64,000 nucleotides of DNA from Clostridiales bacterium (GCA_015055965.1 SVHG01000010.1:1-64000), one strand, 5' to 3'. Numbered from the stretch's first letter, positions 21,401 to 28,673 are shown. Numbers and translations: made by a program. The notes: generated by a model not told the origin, from the letters alone.

Positions 21401-21739
21401 GTATCTGCGCTTTATTACTATTACGAAGGCGAAACAATTACTGCTGATCATATGGCAAGTATCGTTTTTGATTTTGGCGGTATAACGGTAAGCGACTATG
21501 CAACCATTAAAATTACCTACAGAGCCTTTGCAGGCACGGGTAACGTTAACACCGTTCTTTACTTCGATAATAAATACGTTGGATGGGGCGGCGGTGGCGA
21601 CCAAACTATCGATTTAAAGGCTAAGGCTGAAGATAGCGGCGTAACCACTATTGATAAATTTGAGCTTACCGTTGATAAAAATGCAAATCAAACGACTGCA
21701 AAAATTTACGTTGCCTCAATTGAATTGGTTGTAAACTAA
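15428..21739 (+). CDS. 2103-aa modular surface lipoprotein
   Basis: The longest frame starts at 15392, but TTAAGGAGGA at 15411-15420 precedes the ATG at 15428, which gives a clean lipoprotein signal (lipobox AFGC, Cys24). Order after that: an InlB B-repeat, a MucBP-like unit (~residues 95-170), three related FAGW units, several InlB B-repeats (GHTFNGWYLAEDFSG type), and then three complete copies of the ~385-aa module plus a fourth partial C-terminal copy. A Cys/His-rich insert lies between modules 2 and 3. The build suggests a long stalk of carbohydrate-binding or adhesive domains; no catalytic motif is visible. Repeated DNA inside the gene makes copy-number change by recombination likely. 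Confidence 0.75.
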   Translation: MSKKITLLIVSLFIAASFCFAFGCKNIDTFYTVSFDSNGGTAIESVEVINGRTVEQPADPAKEGYVFAGWYLGEEQYDFAKTIRNHTTLTAKWTPATDTPYTVMHLQEQLDGSYKEVAEDTQRLQGTTEAYTSAEAKTYEGFTAQEVEQIVIAPNGSSVVEIKYDRNLIAITWIVEGVSTQQEFKYGAMPTREAPVKASDEVYNYTFAGWDCELVAVTEEKTYTATFTPSYVNYTVVFKGEDGKVVSSKDDYHYGDTIVVPEGPEKASDKVYSYTFAGWNNAESVTGNAEYTATYTPHYINYTVIFKAENGKIISSKEDYHYGDAVEVPAHLGNHAGYNYAWDKEIVPVAGHTVYTETKSPKTFSVSLAVNGGELEGELTSYVYGVGATLPSATKLGHTFNGWYLAEDFSGEAVSEITSSDLGDKSYYAKWEANTYNVTLVPGAGSLEGELTSYVYGVGATLPGCYKKGYSLEGWYLAEDFSGEAVSEITSSDIGDKTFYAKLVPNKDTKYEIEVLVAQYDSRYVAGGYYYTNSLSYVNRTSEFASLFGLDENNMAQGETDSTVDLTAVIEALHGASLNAESVVSGVIDADESLKLTVKLDINEEDLGFKLSEMYLGLYSWENATFTLSYVDGACGILVAGTTTAFGKEIVINLDPVNVTNYASYALVVYDKGLTSGNKIFVNDGTESKVYASANTEDYAKYSINLLSQFPNEKVVGKIRLSMAQKTEHSVFIKGIEKVEFVKESVTYSIANENLLAIASPINGSIDQVANFTFANSNEGINLNSPALRYQYNGSAVNALHIAGLTLDLGGIRVSDYKTIKITFQTIAAGKGTNIFCGETEIATLYGGAHVVDIKAAAEAKGVTAFTKLELSLVSYAAVTEATIYIASIELVVDENAPAVSPVTYSVSLNANGGELESELTSYEFGKGAVLPNISKAHHTFKGWYASSDFSGEPVTAIGAKEFGDKAFYANFEANSYGVELVLNGGSIASELTSYVYGVGAVLPVAEKVDHTFNGWYASSDFSGEPVTEIGVSEAGNKIFYAKFTVNPDPKYTVKVLVAQYGEGYASAMYFPGTLSYVDVTSEYASIFGLDENNQVQAKKGSTIDLSSIVANFKGAKVNAESVLSGVVEADGSLELIVKLDIDEEALGFKLSDLKIGEYSCKNLTFTLKQYDGVWGLAIAGEIGNGKEMRISVGGLNVADYYSILLKYYEKSDITNSQIAVISNGTASTYPTLIGSTAAPADYIKAHTELVGKFDGVESIDEIRVKLLGGGNKDIFIAGLEKVAYTKETVTYNIANGNLLGIASGLNGETIGQVANFTFSGVNSPALLYTYKGEAVNALHMAGLTLDLGNIKVSDYAIIRITFQTIAAGKGTNIFCDGVEVKTEYGGAHTVDLKAAAEAKGVTAFSKLELSLVSYAAVTEANIYIASVELVLNSDILCAGCNSTVENHGICEYCGGYRCVGDHSECKPILCEACGSKEETHPECEYCGNYVCVGDHSNCKDFTVTLVANGGELSSELNSYKHGIGVTLPLASKAGYTFNGWYLAEDFSGEAVSEILASDTGDKTFYAKFTANLDTPYSVKVLVASYGEGYASAMYFPGALSYVDATSEYASLLGINLDSLYGETDTNVELTLANLKGVKLNAESVLSGVIAGDGSLELIVKLDVDEEALGFKLADLKIGEYSCTNLTFTLKHYNGAWGLAIAGEIGNGKEIRINTGSLVVADYRSIVLNYAETSASINSQVAVISNGVASTYPTLVSASAPSASVDLITKFSVSTIDEIRVKVLGGGAKNIFIGGLEKDAWKKETVTYSVANGNIAGISSALGAGSISVFSNKYFANDSEGISLTTDAYYYEYKGDAIAGMHATGIKFNVGTIKLSDYKAIRITFQTVVNNGGTNVFCGDVEIASLYGGAHVVDVKALAESKEITNFETLELSISSWANVTSCEIYVASIEFVLNPETVTYSVANGNIESIAAPVAPGTLSVANYNFTTGAVSALYYYYEGETITADHMASIVFDFGGITVSDYATIKITYRAFAGTGNVNTVLYFDNKYVGWGGGGDQTIDLKAKAEDSGVTTIDKFELTVDKNANQTTAKIYVASIELVVN
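16955..18110 (+). repeat. Shared ~385-aa module, copy 2
   Basis: Begins KYEIEVLVAQYDSRY and ends before two further InlB-like repeats. Its second half is close at DNA level to copy 1 (compare 17750-18105 with 14860-15210). Confidence 0.85.
18577..19730 (+). repeat. Shared ~385-aa module, copy 3
   Basis: Begins KYTVKVLVAQYGEGY. Its first half is close to copy 4 and its second half close to copies 1 and 2, suggesting past exchange between copies. Confidence 0.85.
19734..19927 (+). other. Cys/His-rich insert within the 2103-aa lipoprotein
   Basis: Coding segment with two similar halves of CxxC type: CAGC, CEYC and CVGDHSEC, then CEAC, CEYC and CVGDHSNC. It looks like paired zinc-ribbon-like knuckles. 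This is unusual for an exported protein and contrasts with the otherwise nearly Cys-free chain. Confidence 0.7.
20149..21292 (+). repeat. Shared ~385-aa module, copy 4
   Basis: Begins PYSVKVLVASYGEGY. The later half (from VTYSVANGNIAG) has diverged from copies 1-3, and the TIAAGKGT motif is replaced by TVVNNGGT. Confidence 0.8.
21299..21736 (+). repeat. Partial module, C-terminal half only, copy 5
   Basis: Starts with VTYSVANGNIESI and keeps the pattern of Gly-Gly-Ile-x-Val-Ser-Asp-Tyr, an IKITYR strand and a final IYVASIELVV strand, without the preceding VLVA half. It shows that the module consists of two separable domains. Confidence 0.75.
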
Positions 21740-21795
21740 AAAAACAAGTGTAGCAAAAAGCGCAAATATTTTACGCTTAACCCAAAAAAAGTTAT

Positions 21796-21827
21796 CAAAA
21801 AAAGTCCTTGGGGGAAACCCCAAGGAC
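21796..21827 (-). terminator. Intrinsic terminator of the sugar isomerase gene
   Basis: On the minus strand GTCCTTGGGG and CCCCAAGGAC form a 10-bp stem with a 4-nt loop, followed by seven T. It lies 17 bases past the stop of the minus-strand gene at 21844. Confidence 0.85.
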
Positions 21828-21843
21828 CAAAGATAGCTAAAAA

Positions 21844-22671
21844 TTATTTATTAAATTCGTTAAACAGTTCAATATAATTTTGTTTTATTTGTTCAGGTGT
21901 AAACCTGCTTAAAACCTCGTAGTTAAAAACACCTAAATAGTTTACTTGCTTTAACGCGTTAAGTACCTTATTCCAATCTATCTTGCCTTCCTTTGGCAGT
22001 ATGTGGCGTTCTTTAATAAAGTCGTAATCAGAAATATGAACGGTTCCAATTCTGTTACCGTATTTAATAATGGCGTCTTCCGGCTTTTCATAGTAAAAAT
22101 GGTTAACGTCAACGCAGGTATAGGCGTTTTTGCAGGCTGAAAGAAAATCAAGCATTTTATCAGAAGTGTCTAAAAAGTGTTTGCCTGCCATGTTTTCTAT
22201 GCAAATCTTTTTATTAGTTTCTTCGGTTAGGGCGTTAACGGATTTTATGAGTCGCGCTTCGTATTCCTTATAGTTGGTTTGGTCAACGCCAAATCCGCCC
22301 GGGTGAAAAACGTAAGCGGAAGGATTATATTTATCAAGCTCTTTAATAAGCTTAATAAAAAGCTTAACTATTTCTTTTCTGTCTTCCTCGTACTGGCAAG
22401 CTAAATCCGCCCATTCGTTGCTAATAGGCATGTGTATTGCGTTTAGCTTAAGATTTTTTGCGTTAATAAGCTCGTAACCTTGGTTATAAATAGCAAAATC
22501 GCTTGGAAGATATAAGTAACAGCAGTCCACGTCTACGCTGGTAAAATCAAGGTTTTTTAAGGTGTCTAATTTGCTTTCTAAATCCTTTTTAATACCGTAT
22601 CTGTAAGAGCAGTCTTTAAAGCCAAGCGGTTCAACCGTGGCTATACTCATTCCTAACGGAAGCTTATACAT
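21844..22671 (-). CDS. Sugar phosphate isomerase/epimerase family protein
   Basis: A 275-aa TIM-barrel protein of the AP-endonuclease-2-like (xylose isomerase-like) superfamily. Visible metal-site stretches are NAIHMPISNEWAD (His), FHPGGFGVD (His), CIENMAG (Glu), CVDVNHFYY (Asp, His), and GTVHISDYD near residue 210 (His). A late Glu lies in VFNYEVLS. The reaction is probably epimerisation or isomerisation of a sugar or sugar acid. AAGGAG lies 7 nt before the ATG. It is transcribed divergently from the GH130 operon with a promoter of its own, so it likely belongs to the same sugar pathway; the substrate is unknown. Confidence 0.82.
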   Translation of the reverse strand: MYKLPLGMSIATVEPLGFKDCSYRYGIKKDLESKLDTLKNLDFTSVDVDCCYLYLPSDFAIYNQGYELINAKNLKLNAIHMPISNEWADLACQYEEDRKEIVKLFIKLIKELDKYNPSAYVFHPGGFGVDQTNYKEYEARLIKSVNALTEETNKKICIENMAGKHFLDTSDKMLDFLSACKNAYTCVDVNHFYYEKPEDAIIKYGNRIGTVHISDYDFIKERHILPKEGKIDWNKVLNALKQVNYLGVFNYEVLSRFTPEQIKQNYIELFNEFNK

Positions 22672-22769
22672 AGGCTTTCTCCTTGTGTAAATAGCGCTAT
22701 AAATTAGCCCTATTTTACGCTAACTAACTATCGAAAATTACTGCAAGATAAGTTATTATCTTTGCGTTA

Positions 22770-22798
22770 ATTATACTATTACAATTTATCAATGTCAA
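22770..22798 (-). promoter_or_regulatory. SigmaA-type promoter of the sugar isomerase gene
   Basis: On the minus strand: TTGACA, 17 nt, TATAAT, both perfect, about 100 nt upstream of the start codon at 22671. Confidence 0.88.
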
Positions 22799-22855
22799 AT
22801 TTTAAACGGAGTTTGCTAAAATTTCGTAAAATATAGCAAAAAGAAGGAAAAAACA

Positions 22856-23893
22856 ATGCAGTTAACAAAATCTAAAATAAACCCAATTTTATCACCCAAC
22901 CCCTTAAATCAATGGGAAGAGCGTTGCGTATTAAACCCTGCGGTTATTTATGATGACGAAAGACAAAAATTCGTTATGCTTTACAGAGCTGCCGGCGACG
23001 ATAAAAGGCATAAAATAGTTTTGGGCTTGGCGGAAAGTGATGACGGCGTTAATTTTACCAGAATGTCTAACGAACCCATATTTAGCCCCTGTAACGACGA
23101 GCCTGACGGCGGTTGCGTAGAAGATCCCAGACTTACCAAGCTTGGCGATTTATATTACGTAACCTACGCTTCTCACGCTTACGCGCCCGGTCAGTATTGG
23201 CTAGAGCCCTATATAGAAGGTGTAACTAAACCGCCTATGTATTTGGAAGAAGGGGATATAAGAGGGGAAATTATGCCATTTTACGCAAAGGAAAATTTAA
23301 CCGTTTCTTGTCTTGCCGCAACCAAGGATTTTAGACGTTATAAGAGATTTGGAAGAATAACCGAAGCTTGCGTAGACGATAGGGACGTCGTATTATTCCC
23401 TGCGGTTATCAACGGCAAGTACGTGTTAATTACTCGCCCCAAATTTAAAAATATTCCTAACGTAAAAATGCCTTCTATTTGGCTTTCCTTTAGGGATGAT
23501 TTATTAGAATATGAAAAGCCGGAGCTTTTAATTACCGGCGAGCAGTGGTGGGAAACTCAAAGAATAGGCGCGGGTACAGTTCCCATTTTAACCAAGTACG
23601 GTTGGTTCTTGCTATATCACGGCGTAGACGATAACGGTATTTATCGCGTTGGCGCGTTGATATTAGATAAGGATAATCCCTTAAAGGTTATTGCAAGAAC
23701 TAAAAATTACATAATGGAACCCGATCAGCCCTTTGAATTAGAAGGTATTTATAACGGTTGCGTATTCCCCACAGGTACGGTTGTTAAAGACGGTACTCTT
23801 TACGTTTATTACGGTTGCGCAGATAAGTACGTTGGCTTAGCTACCGCTAATTTTGAAGAGCTTTTAGAAGAAATAATGAAAGATAGGGTATAA
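22856..23893 (+). CDS. GH130-like beta-mannoside phosphorylase/hydrolase
   Basis: A 345-aa five-bladed beta-propeller protein of the GH130 type without signal peptide, so intracellular. Seen: the N-terminal NPILSPNPLNQWEERCVLNPAV, the GH130-like EDPR near residue 95 (the Asp in the position of the proton donor), and late YHGV and YYGCAD motifs. GH130 enzymes cleave beta-mannosides using phosphate and release alpha-mannose-1-phosphate; some members hydrolyse instead. It heads a run with a phosphohexomutase, a second GH130-like gene and a ManA-ROK fusion, which fits mannoside phosphorolysis. GAAGGA lies 9 nt before the ATG. Confidence 0.85.
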   Translation: MQLTKSKINPILSPNPLNQWEERCVLNPAVIYDDERQKFVMLYRAAGDDKRHKIVLGLAESDDGVNFTRMSNEPIFSPCNDEPDGGCVEDPRLTKLGDLYYVTYASHAYAPGQYWLEPYIEGVTKPPMYLEEGDIRGEIMPFYAKENLTVSCLAATKDFRRYKRFGRITEACVDDRDVVLFPAVINGKYVLITRPKFKNIPNVKMPSIWLSFRDDLLEYEKPELLITGEQWWETQRIGAGTVPILTKYGWFLLYHGVDDNGIYRVGALILDKDNPLKVIARTKNYIMEPDQPFELEGIYNGCVFPTGTVVKDGTLYVYYGCADKYVGLATANFEELLEEIMKDRV

Positions 23894-23919
23894 TCTTTAT
23901 ACCTTAGGTTGTTTTAAAT

Positions 23920-25584
23920 ATGAACGTTCAAGAAAAATATCAATTATGGCTAGATAACGTAACGGATGAAGAACTTAAAAAAGAGTTAGAGCAAATGCAG
24001 GCGGACGCCGTAAAAAAGGAAAACGCTTTTTTTAAGGATTTAGAGTTTGGTACGGGTGGTTTACGCGGAATTTTAGGTGTTGGTAGTAATTGCTTAAACG
24101 TATACACCATTGGTAAAATCACCCAAGGTATAGCCGATTATATGAATAAAAAAGGACTAAAAAGGGTTGCAATATCCTTTGATAGCCGTATAAAATCACA
24201 CCTTTTTGCTAAAAGAACGGCTAGCGTTTTTGCAAGCAACGGCATAGAAGCTTTTATTACTGAAGAGCTTATGCCCACCCCATTTTTATCCTATATTACT
24301 CGCGAGCTAAAGGCGGAAATAGGGGTAATGATAACCGCTTCACACAATCCCGCAAAATACAACGGCTATAAGGTTTACGGTAGCGACGGTTGCCAAATAA
24401 CTGAAGATGCGGTTAAGGAAATCTTGCCTTGTATAGAAGGGGTTAGCGAGTTTTTAGTTGAGTGTAAAGACTTTAACGATCTTTTACAAGGCGGAAAAAT
24501 ATCTTACGTTCCCGCATCTTTAACGGAAGATTTTTTAAATAAGGTGTTGGCGCTTTCAAACTATTCGTTAAGCAATTTAAGCGTAACCTATACTCCCTTA
24601 AACGGCGCGGGCTATAAGCTTGTTCCTCAAGCCTTAAAAAGAGCAGGGTTGGTTAATTTAAACACCGTTAAAGAGCAAAGCTATCCGGATGGTAATTTTA
24701 CAACCTGTCCCTTCCCAAATCCGGAAAAAGAAGAGGCGTTGGCGCTCGGTCTTGAATATGCTAAATCAAGCGATAGTGATTTGCTTTTAGCCACCGATCC
24801 GGACTGTGATAGGGTTGGCGTTGCAGTAAAGCATAAGGGCGAATATAAGCTTTTAAGCGGTAATGAGGTTGGCGTTTTATTAACTGATTATTTGTTTAAC
24901 GTACAAAAAGAAAGGGGTACGTTGCCTAAAAATCCCGTCGTTGTTAAAACTATCGTAACCACGGACCTCGTTAAAAAGCTTGCAAGCGAGTATTGTTTTG
25001 AGGTCGTTGAGGTTTTAACCGGATTTAAGTATATTGGCGAAGTTATATCTAATCTTGAAGCAAAGGGAGAAAGGAATAGATTCGTGCTTGGCTTTGAAGA
25101 AAGCTACGGTTATTTATCAGGCGCGCACGTGCGTGATAAGGACGGTGTTAACGGCGCTTTAATCATAAGCGAAATGACCGCTTACTACAAAGATCAAGGC
25201 TTAACCTTGATAGATAAAATAGAGCAGTTATACGCAAAGTACGGCTTATACGAGCATAAATTATTAACTTATACCTTTGAGGGCGCAAGTGGAAATGCAG
25301 AAATGAAAAGGCGTTTAGCTCTTTTAAGAAGTAATTTACCGGATGAAATTATTGGCGTTCCCGTTGCAAACTGTATTGACTATTTAACGCAAGAAAAATA
25401 TCCTTTACCAAAGGCAAACGTTCTTTCATTTGAGCTTAGCGACGGTTGTAAAATAATCGTGCGCCCTTCCGGAACAGAGCCTCTTATTAAGTGTTATTTA
25501 ACCGTTTGCTTTGATAAGGCGAAAAACGCGGTTAGATTACGCGCTTACAAAGGCTTTTTAGATAAGCTTTTTGCAAACGATTAA
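23920..25584 (+). CDS. Phosphoglucomutase/phosphomannomutase
   Basis: A 554-aa alpha-D-phosphohexomutase. All four domain signatures are present: the phospho-serine loop TASHNPAKYNGYK (Ser141), the metal loop ATDPDCDRVG (Asp293, 295, 297), the sugar-binding loop GFEESYGYL and the phosphate-binding RPSGTEP near the C terminus. Length fits PgcA-type enzymes. Between two GH130-like genes and a mannose-6-phosphate isomerase it most likely converts mannose-1-P to mannose-6-P, though glucose-1-P is equally possible chemically. It starts 26 nt after the first GH130-like gene with only a weak ribosome binding site. Confidence 0.92.
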   Translation: MNVQEKYQLWLDNVTDEELKKELEQMQADAVKKENAFFKDLEFGTGGLRGILGVGSNCLNVYTIGKITQGIADYMNKKGLKRVAISFDSRIKSHLFAKRTASVFASNGIEAFITEELMPTPFLSYITRELKAEIGVMITASHNPAKYNGYKVYGSDGCQITEDAVKEILPCIEGVSEFLVECKDFNDLLQGGKISYVPASLTEDFLNKVLALSNYSLSNLSVTYTPLNGAGYKLVPQALKRAGLVNLNTVKEQSYPDGNFTTCPFPNPEKEEALALGLEYAKSSDSDLLLATDPDCDRVGVAVKHKGEYKLLSGNEVGVLLTDYLFNVQKERGTLPKNPVVVKTIVTTDLVKKLASEYCFEVVEVLTGFKYIGEVISNLEAKGERNRFVLGFEESYGYLSGAHVRDKDGVNGALIISEMTAYYKDQGLTLIDKIEQLYAKYGLYEHKLLTYTFEGASGNAEMKRRLALLRSNLPDEIIGVPVANCIDYLTQEKYPLPKANVLSFELSDGCKIIVRPSGTEPLIKCYLTVCFDKAKNAVRLRAYKGFLDKLFAND

Positions 25585-25597
25585 GGAGTGAATGATT

Positions 25598-26578
25598 ATG
25601 GATAAAAATTATTATAAAGAAAATGACGATATGATTTGGGAAAACGCACCGGATGAAAGCAGTTATATTTGGCGTTACAGTCAAAATCCCATATTCGATA
25701 TGAAAAAATCGGAGCATTTTTGGCACATTTGTAACAGCGCGGCAGTTATGGTTAACGGCGAATACGTTGGCGTTTTCCGTTGTGAAAATAAAAGCGGTAC
25801 GCCTGATTTATACGTTGGTAAAAGTAAAGACGGCGCAAATTGGGAATTACAAACAACCCCTATCGTGTTTTATAATCAAGACGGTAGCGTGTTTGAAAAG
25901 CCCTATTGTTACGATCCAAGATTAATAAAAATAGAAGGCGTTTATTATACCGTATTTTGCGCAGATATAGAAGGCCCTTCAATTTATATTGCTAAAACGG
26001 TAGACTTTAAGCGCTTTGAAATGATTCCCACCGGCTTTTTACCCTTTAACAGAAACGGCGTATTATTCCCCGAAAAAATCAACGGTCAATACGTAATGTT
26101 AAACCGCCCAAGCGATAGCGGTAATACCCCCTTTGGTAACATTTATATAAGCTATTCTAACGATATGGTTTATTGGGGTAATCATAAGCTCTTAATGAAA
26201 AATTTCCATAATGAAGCTTATTGGGAAAGAATTAAAATCGGCGCAGGTCCAACCCCTATTAAAACGGATGAAGGCTGGCTTTTAATTTATCACGGCGTAC
26301 AAGCAACTTGCAACGGTTTTACGTATAGCGTTGGCGTGGCTTTACTTGATTTAGAAGATCCTTCTATCGTTAAGTGCAGAGCAAACAGATACCTTCTTAC
26401 CCCGGAAGAGGTTTACGAGGTTACAGGCTTTACACCTAACTGTATTTTCCCGTGTAGCGCAATAACCGATTCTAACGGTAGAATTGCCATCTATTACGGT
26501 GCGGCAGATACTACTATGGGTATTGCCTTTACTACGGTTGATAAGCTACTTGAGTTTGTTAAAAAGTTCAACGCATAA
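25598..26578 (+). CDS. GH130-family mannoside phosphorylase
   Basis: A 326-aa GH130 protein, distinct from the first copy. It has YDPRLIKIEGVYY near residue 105, FNRNGVLFPEKINGQYVMLNRP near 150, the phosphate-site-like IGAGPTPIKT, and YHGV and YYGAADT later. Two in-frame ATGs exist (25592, 25598); AAGGAG at 25583-25588 is 9 nt from the second and only 3 from the first, so I use 25598. Two different GH130 enzymes in one operon suggest that different linkages or chain lengths are processed, as in known mannan or N-glycan pathways. A terminator follows. Confidence 0.88.
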   Translation: MDKNYYKENDDMIWENAPDESSYIWRYSQNPIFDMKKSEHFWHICNSAAVMVNGEYVGVFRCENKSGTPDLYVGKSKDGANWELQTTPIVFYNQDGSVFEKPYCYDPRLIKIEGVYYTVFCADIEGPSIYIAKTVDFKRFEMIPTGFLPFNRNGVLFPEKINGQYVMLNRPSDSGNTPFGNIYISYSNDMVYWGNHKLLMKNFHNEAYWERIKIGAGPTPIKTDEGWLLIYHGVQATCNGFTYSVGVALLDLEDPSIVKCRANRYLLTPEEVYEVTGFTPNCIFPCSAITDSNGRIAIYYGAADTTMGIAFTTVDKLLEFVKKFNA

Positions 26579-26604
26579 GCTTAAAAATTGTAATTTTGCA
26601 GTAT

Positions 26605-26636
26605 AAAAAAGGAGTGTCTTTTGATGCTTCTTTTTT
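26605..26636 (+). terminator. Intrinsic terminator after the GH130 operon
   Basis: AAAAAAGGAGTG pairs with TGCTTCTTTTTT, using some G-U pairs, and ends in a T-run. It separates the GH130-mutase-GH130 run from the ManA-ROK gene, which has its own promoter. Confidence 0.6.
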
Positions 26637-26703
26637 GATTATTTTTTATTAAAATCTAAAAAATGCTGATTTTTGCAAACTCAAAAAACTAACCGAATAT
26701 GCC

Positions 26704-26719
26704 GATAATCGACTTATAG
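26704..26719 (+). repeat. Dispersed 16-nt motif, copy 2 (variant)
   Basis: GATAATCGACTTATAG, preceded by GCC and followed by GGCC and a T5 run at 26726-26730. It belongs to the GATAATCGACC subgroup. It lies in the gap between the second GH130 gene and the ManA-ROK gene. Confidence 0.65.
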
Positions 26720-26779
26720 GCCAACTTTTTAGCTATTTTAGGGCGAAAAGCTTAAATTTTATTCGTTTATTGGTTTGCA

Positions 26780-26808
26780 TTGACATTCTAATTTTAAAAG
26801 TATATAAT
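26780..26808 (+). promoter_or_regulatory. SigmaA-type promoter of the ManA-ROK gene
   Basis: Perfect TTGACA, 17 nt, perfect TATAAT, 45 nt before the ATG. The AAAGGAG just after it would fall at the transcription start and so cannot act as the ribosome binding site. The leader contains the hairpin GGCTTT-8-AAAGCC and no other clear Shine-Dalgarno sequence. Confidence 0.9.
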
Positions 26809-26852
26809 ATAAAGGAGCAAAGGGCTTTAAAAAAATAAAGCCGATAGCTTAA

Positions 26853-28673
26853 ATGAAAATTCAAAAATTAATTCCCGAATGTAAAGATTACGTTTGGGGC
26901 GGAAATAAACTTAAAGAAGCTTACGGAAAGATATCTGAAAAAACCCTTGTAGCAGAAAGCTGGGAGCTTTCTTTTCACAAGGACGGATTAACCAAAACGG
27001 AAAACGGCTTGGCTCTTACTACTCAGCTAACGAAAGAAGAGCTTGGTAGCAATCTTAGCGGTTTTGAATTTTTCCCCGTGCTTAATAAGTTTATAGACGC
27101 AAAGCAAAATTTATCCGTTCAAGTTCACCCGTCAGATGCTTACGCCTTAAAGAATGAAAATTCTTTTGGTAAAACGGAAATGTGGTATATCGTAGAGGCT
27201 GAAGAGGGCGCGGGAATATATTTGGGCTTTAATCGCGACGTGACTAGTGAAGAATATAAAAGAGCGATAGAGCAAAATAAACTAACGGAGCTTTTAAATT
27301 TTTATAAGGTTAAGGCGGGGGAATGCTATTTTATTCCCGCAGGCACGGTACATGCAATAGGCGCGGGCTGTTTAATTTATGAAATTCAGCAAAATAGTAA
27401 TTTAACCTATCGCGTTTACGATTACGGGCGCGGTAGAGAACTACATATAGAAAAAGCGCTAACCGTTTCTAACCTTAACAAGCATGAAAATATTACTCTT
27501 AAGGGAGAAGCCTTAGGGGTTAGTAAATATTTTACGGTAACGAAATTATTATGCGCTCAAAAGCGTGATTTGCAAACGGACGGTAAAACCTTTCATTGTG
27601 TAACGGTTGTAAAAGGTGAAGGAAAAATAGAAGGTCTTTTGGTTAAAAAAGGGGATAGCTTATTCGTTCCTGCAAACTACGGCAAATATACGTTAACGGG
27701 CGATATGGAGGTTATTATGACGCAGATTCGTAAATACTACTTAGGCATAGACCTTGGCGGTACTTTTATTAAGGGTGGTATCGTAGACGACGCAGGCAAT
27801 ATTATATTGCAAGATTCTACCCCAACGGAAAGAGAAAAGGGTGGCGCGGCAGTTGCTCAAAATATTGCAAGCTTATGCAAAAAGCTTTTAAAGCAAGCTA
27901 ATATGACGGAAAGCGACGTCGTTGGTATAGGTATGGGCTCGCCCGGTATGATAGATAGTAAAACGGGGGAAGTAGTGTACTCTAATAACCTTGCTTGGGA
28001 GCATTTTTCCCTTGCAGATGAGGTTCAAAAGCATATTTCATTACCTGTAAAGGTTGCAAACGACGCAAACGTTGCCGCTCTTGGCGAAACTAAGTTCGGT
28101 TGCGGTAAAAACTATAATAATACGGTAATGTTTACTCTTGGAACGGGTGTTGGCGGTGGAATTATTATAGACGGCAAGCTGTTTGAAGGTAACCGCTCTG
28201 CGGGCGCAGAAATAGGTCATTCAGTTATAGTTGCAGGTGGAGAACAATGTAGCTGTGGTAGAAGGGGTTGCTTAGAAGCTTACGCTTCTGCAACGGCGCT
28301 TATTCGTGATACAAAACGCGCAATGCTTGCACATAAAGATAGCAAAATGTGGGAAATCGGTGATATAGATAGCGTTACCGGTAAAACTGCGTTTGACTAT
28401 AAGGATAGCGATATTTACGCAAAAGAAGTAGTTGATAACTATATACAAAAAATTGGCGTTGGCTTAACTAACGCCGCAAACGTATTCCGCCCAGAAGCAA
28501 TTATTTTAGGCGGTGGGGTTTGCGCTCAAGGGGATAATCTTGTTAAGCCCTTGCAGGAATATTTAAACAAAGAATTATACGCCGGCGAAAAAGGTCCTCA
28601 GGTTAAAATTTTAATAGCAACCTTGGGGAATAGCGCGGGGTTGTTGGGGGCGGCCGCTCTCCTAATAAAATAA
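26853..28673 (+). CDS. Fusion of mannose-6-phosphate isomerase (ManA) and ROK-family sugar kinase
   Basis: A 606-aa protein with two enzymes in one frame. Residues 1-~290 are a class I mannose-6-P isomerase (VWGG near 15; zinc ligands in QVHPSDAYA, the E of GKTEMWY, and GTVHAIGAG), converting mannose-6-P to fructose-6-P. Residues ~295-606 are a ROK kinase: ATP loop GIDLGGTFIKGG, catalytic ANDANVAALGE, GTGVGGGII, and the ROK zinc motif CSCGRRGCLEA near 465. The ROK half should phosphorylate free glucose, mannose or a similar hexose. No stop or frame change lies at the joint. With two GH130-like genes and the hexomutase just upstream, the fusion supplies the last steps into glycolysis. The start lacks a clear ribosome binding site. 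Confidence 0.9.
   Translation: MKIQKLIPECKDYVWGGNKLKEAYGKISEKTLVAESWELSFHKDGLTKTENGLALTTQLTKEELGSNLSGFEFFPVLNKFIDAKQNLSVQVHPSDAYALKNENSFGKTEMWYIVEAEEGAGIYLGFNRDVTSEEYKRAIEQNKLTELLNFYKVKAGECYFIPAGTVHAIGAGCLIYEIQQNSNLTYRVYDYGRGRELHIEKALTVSNLNKHENITLKGEALGVSKYFTVTKLLCAQKRDLQTDGKTFHCVTVVKGEGKIEGLLVKKGDSLFVPANYGKYTLTGDMEVIMTQIRKYYLGIDLGGTFIKGGIVDDAGNIILQDSTPTEREKGGAAVAQNIASLCKKLLKQANMTESDVVGIGMGSPGMIDSKTGEVVYSNNLAWEHFSLADEVQKHISLPVKVANDANVAALGETKFGCGKNYNNTVMFTLGTGVGGGIIIDGKLFEGNRSAGAEIGHSVIVAGGEQCSCGRRGCLEAYASATALIRDTKRAMLAHKDSKMWEIGDIDSVTGKTAFDYKDSDIYAKEVVDNYIQKIGVGLTNAANVFRPEAIILGGGVCAQGDNLVKPLQEYLNKELYAGEKGPQVKILIATLGNSAGLLGAAALLIK

Noticed and set aside
21287..21604. 105-codon minus-strand frame
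   Set aside because: Shadow within repeated module DNA of the 2103-aa lipoprotein.
22687..22730. Further copy of the 16-nt motif
   Set aside because: Contains ATAGCGCTAT and nearby TTAG but not the TAATCG core; similarity too weak to count.
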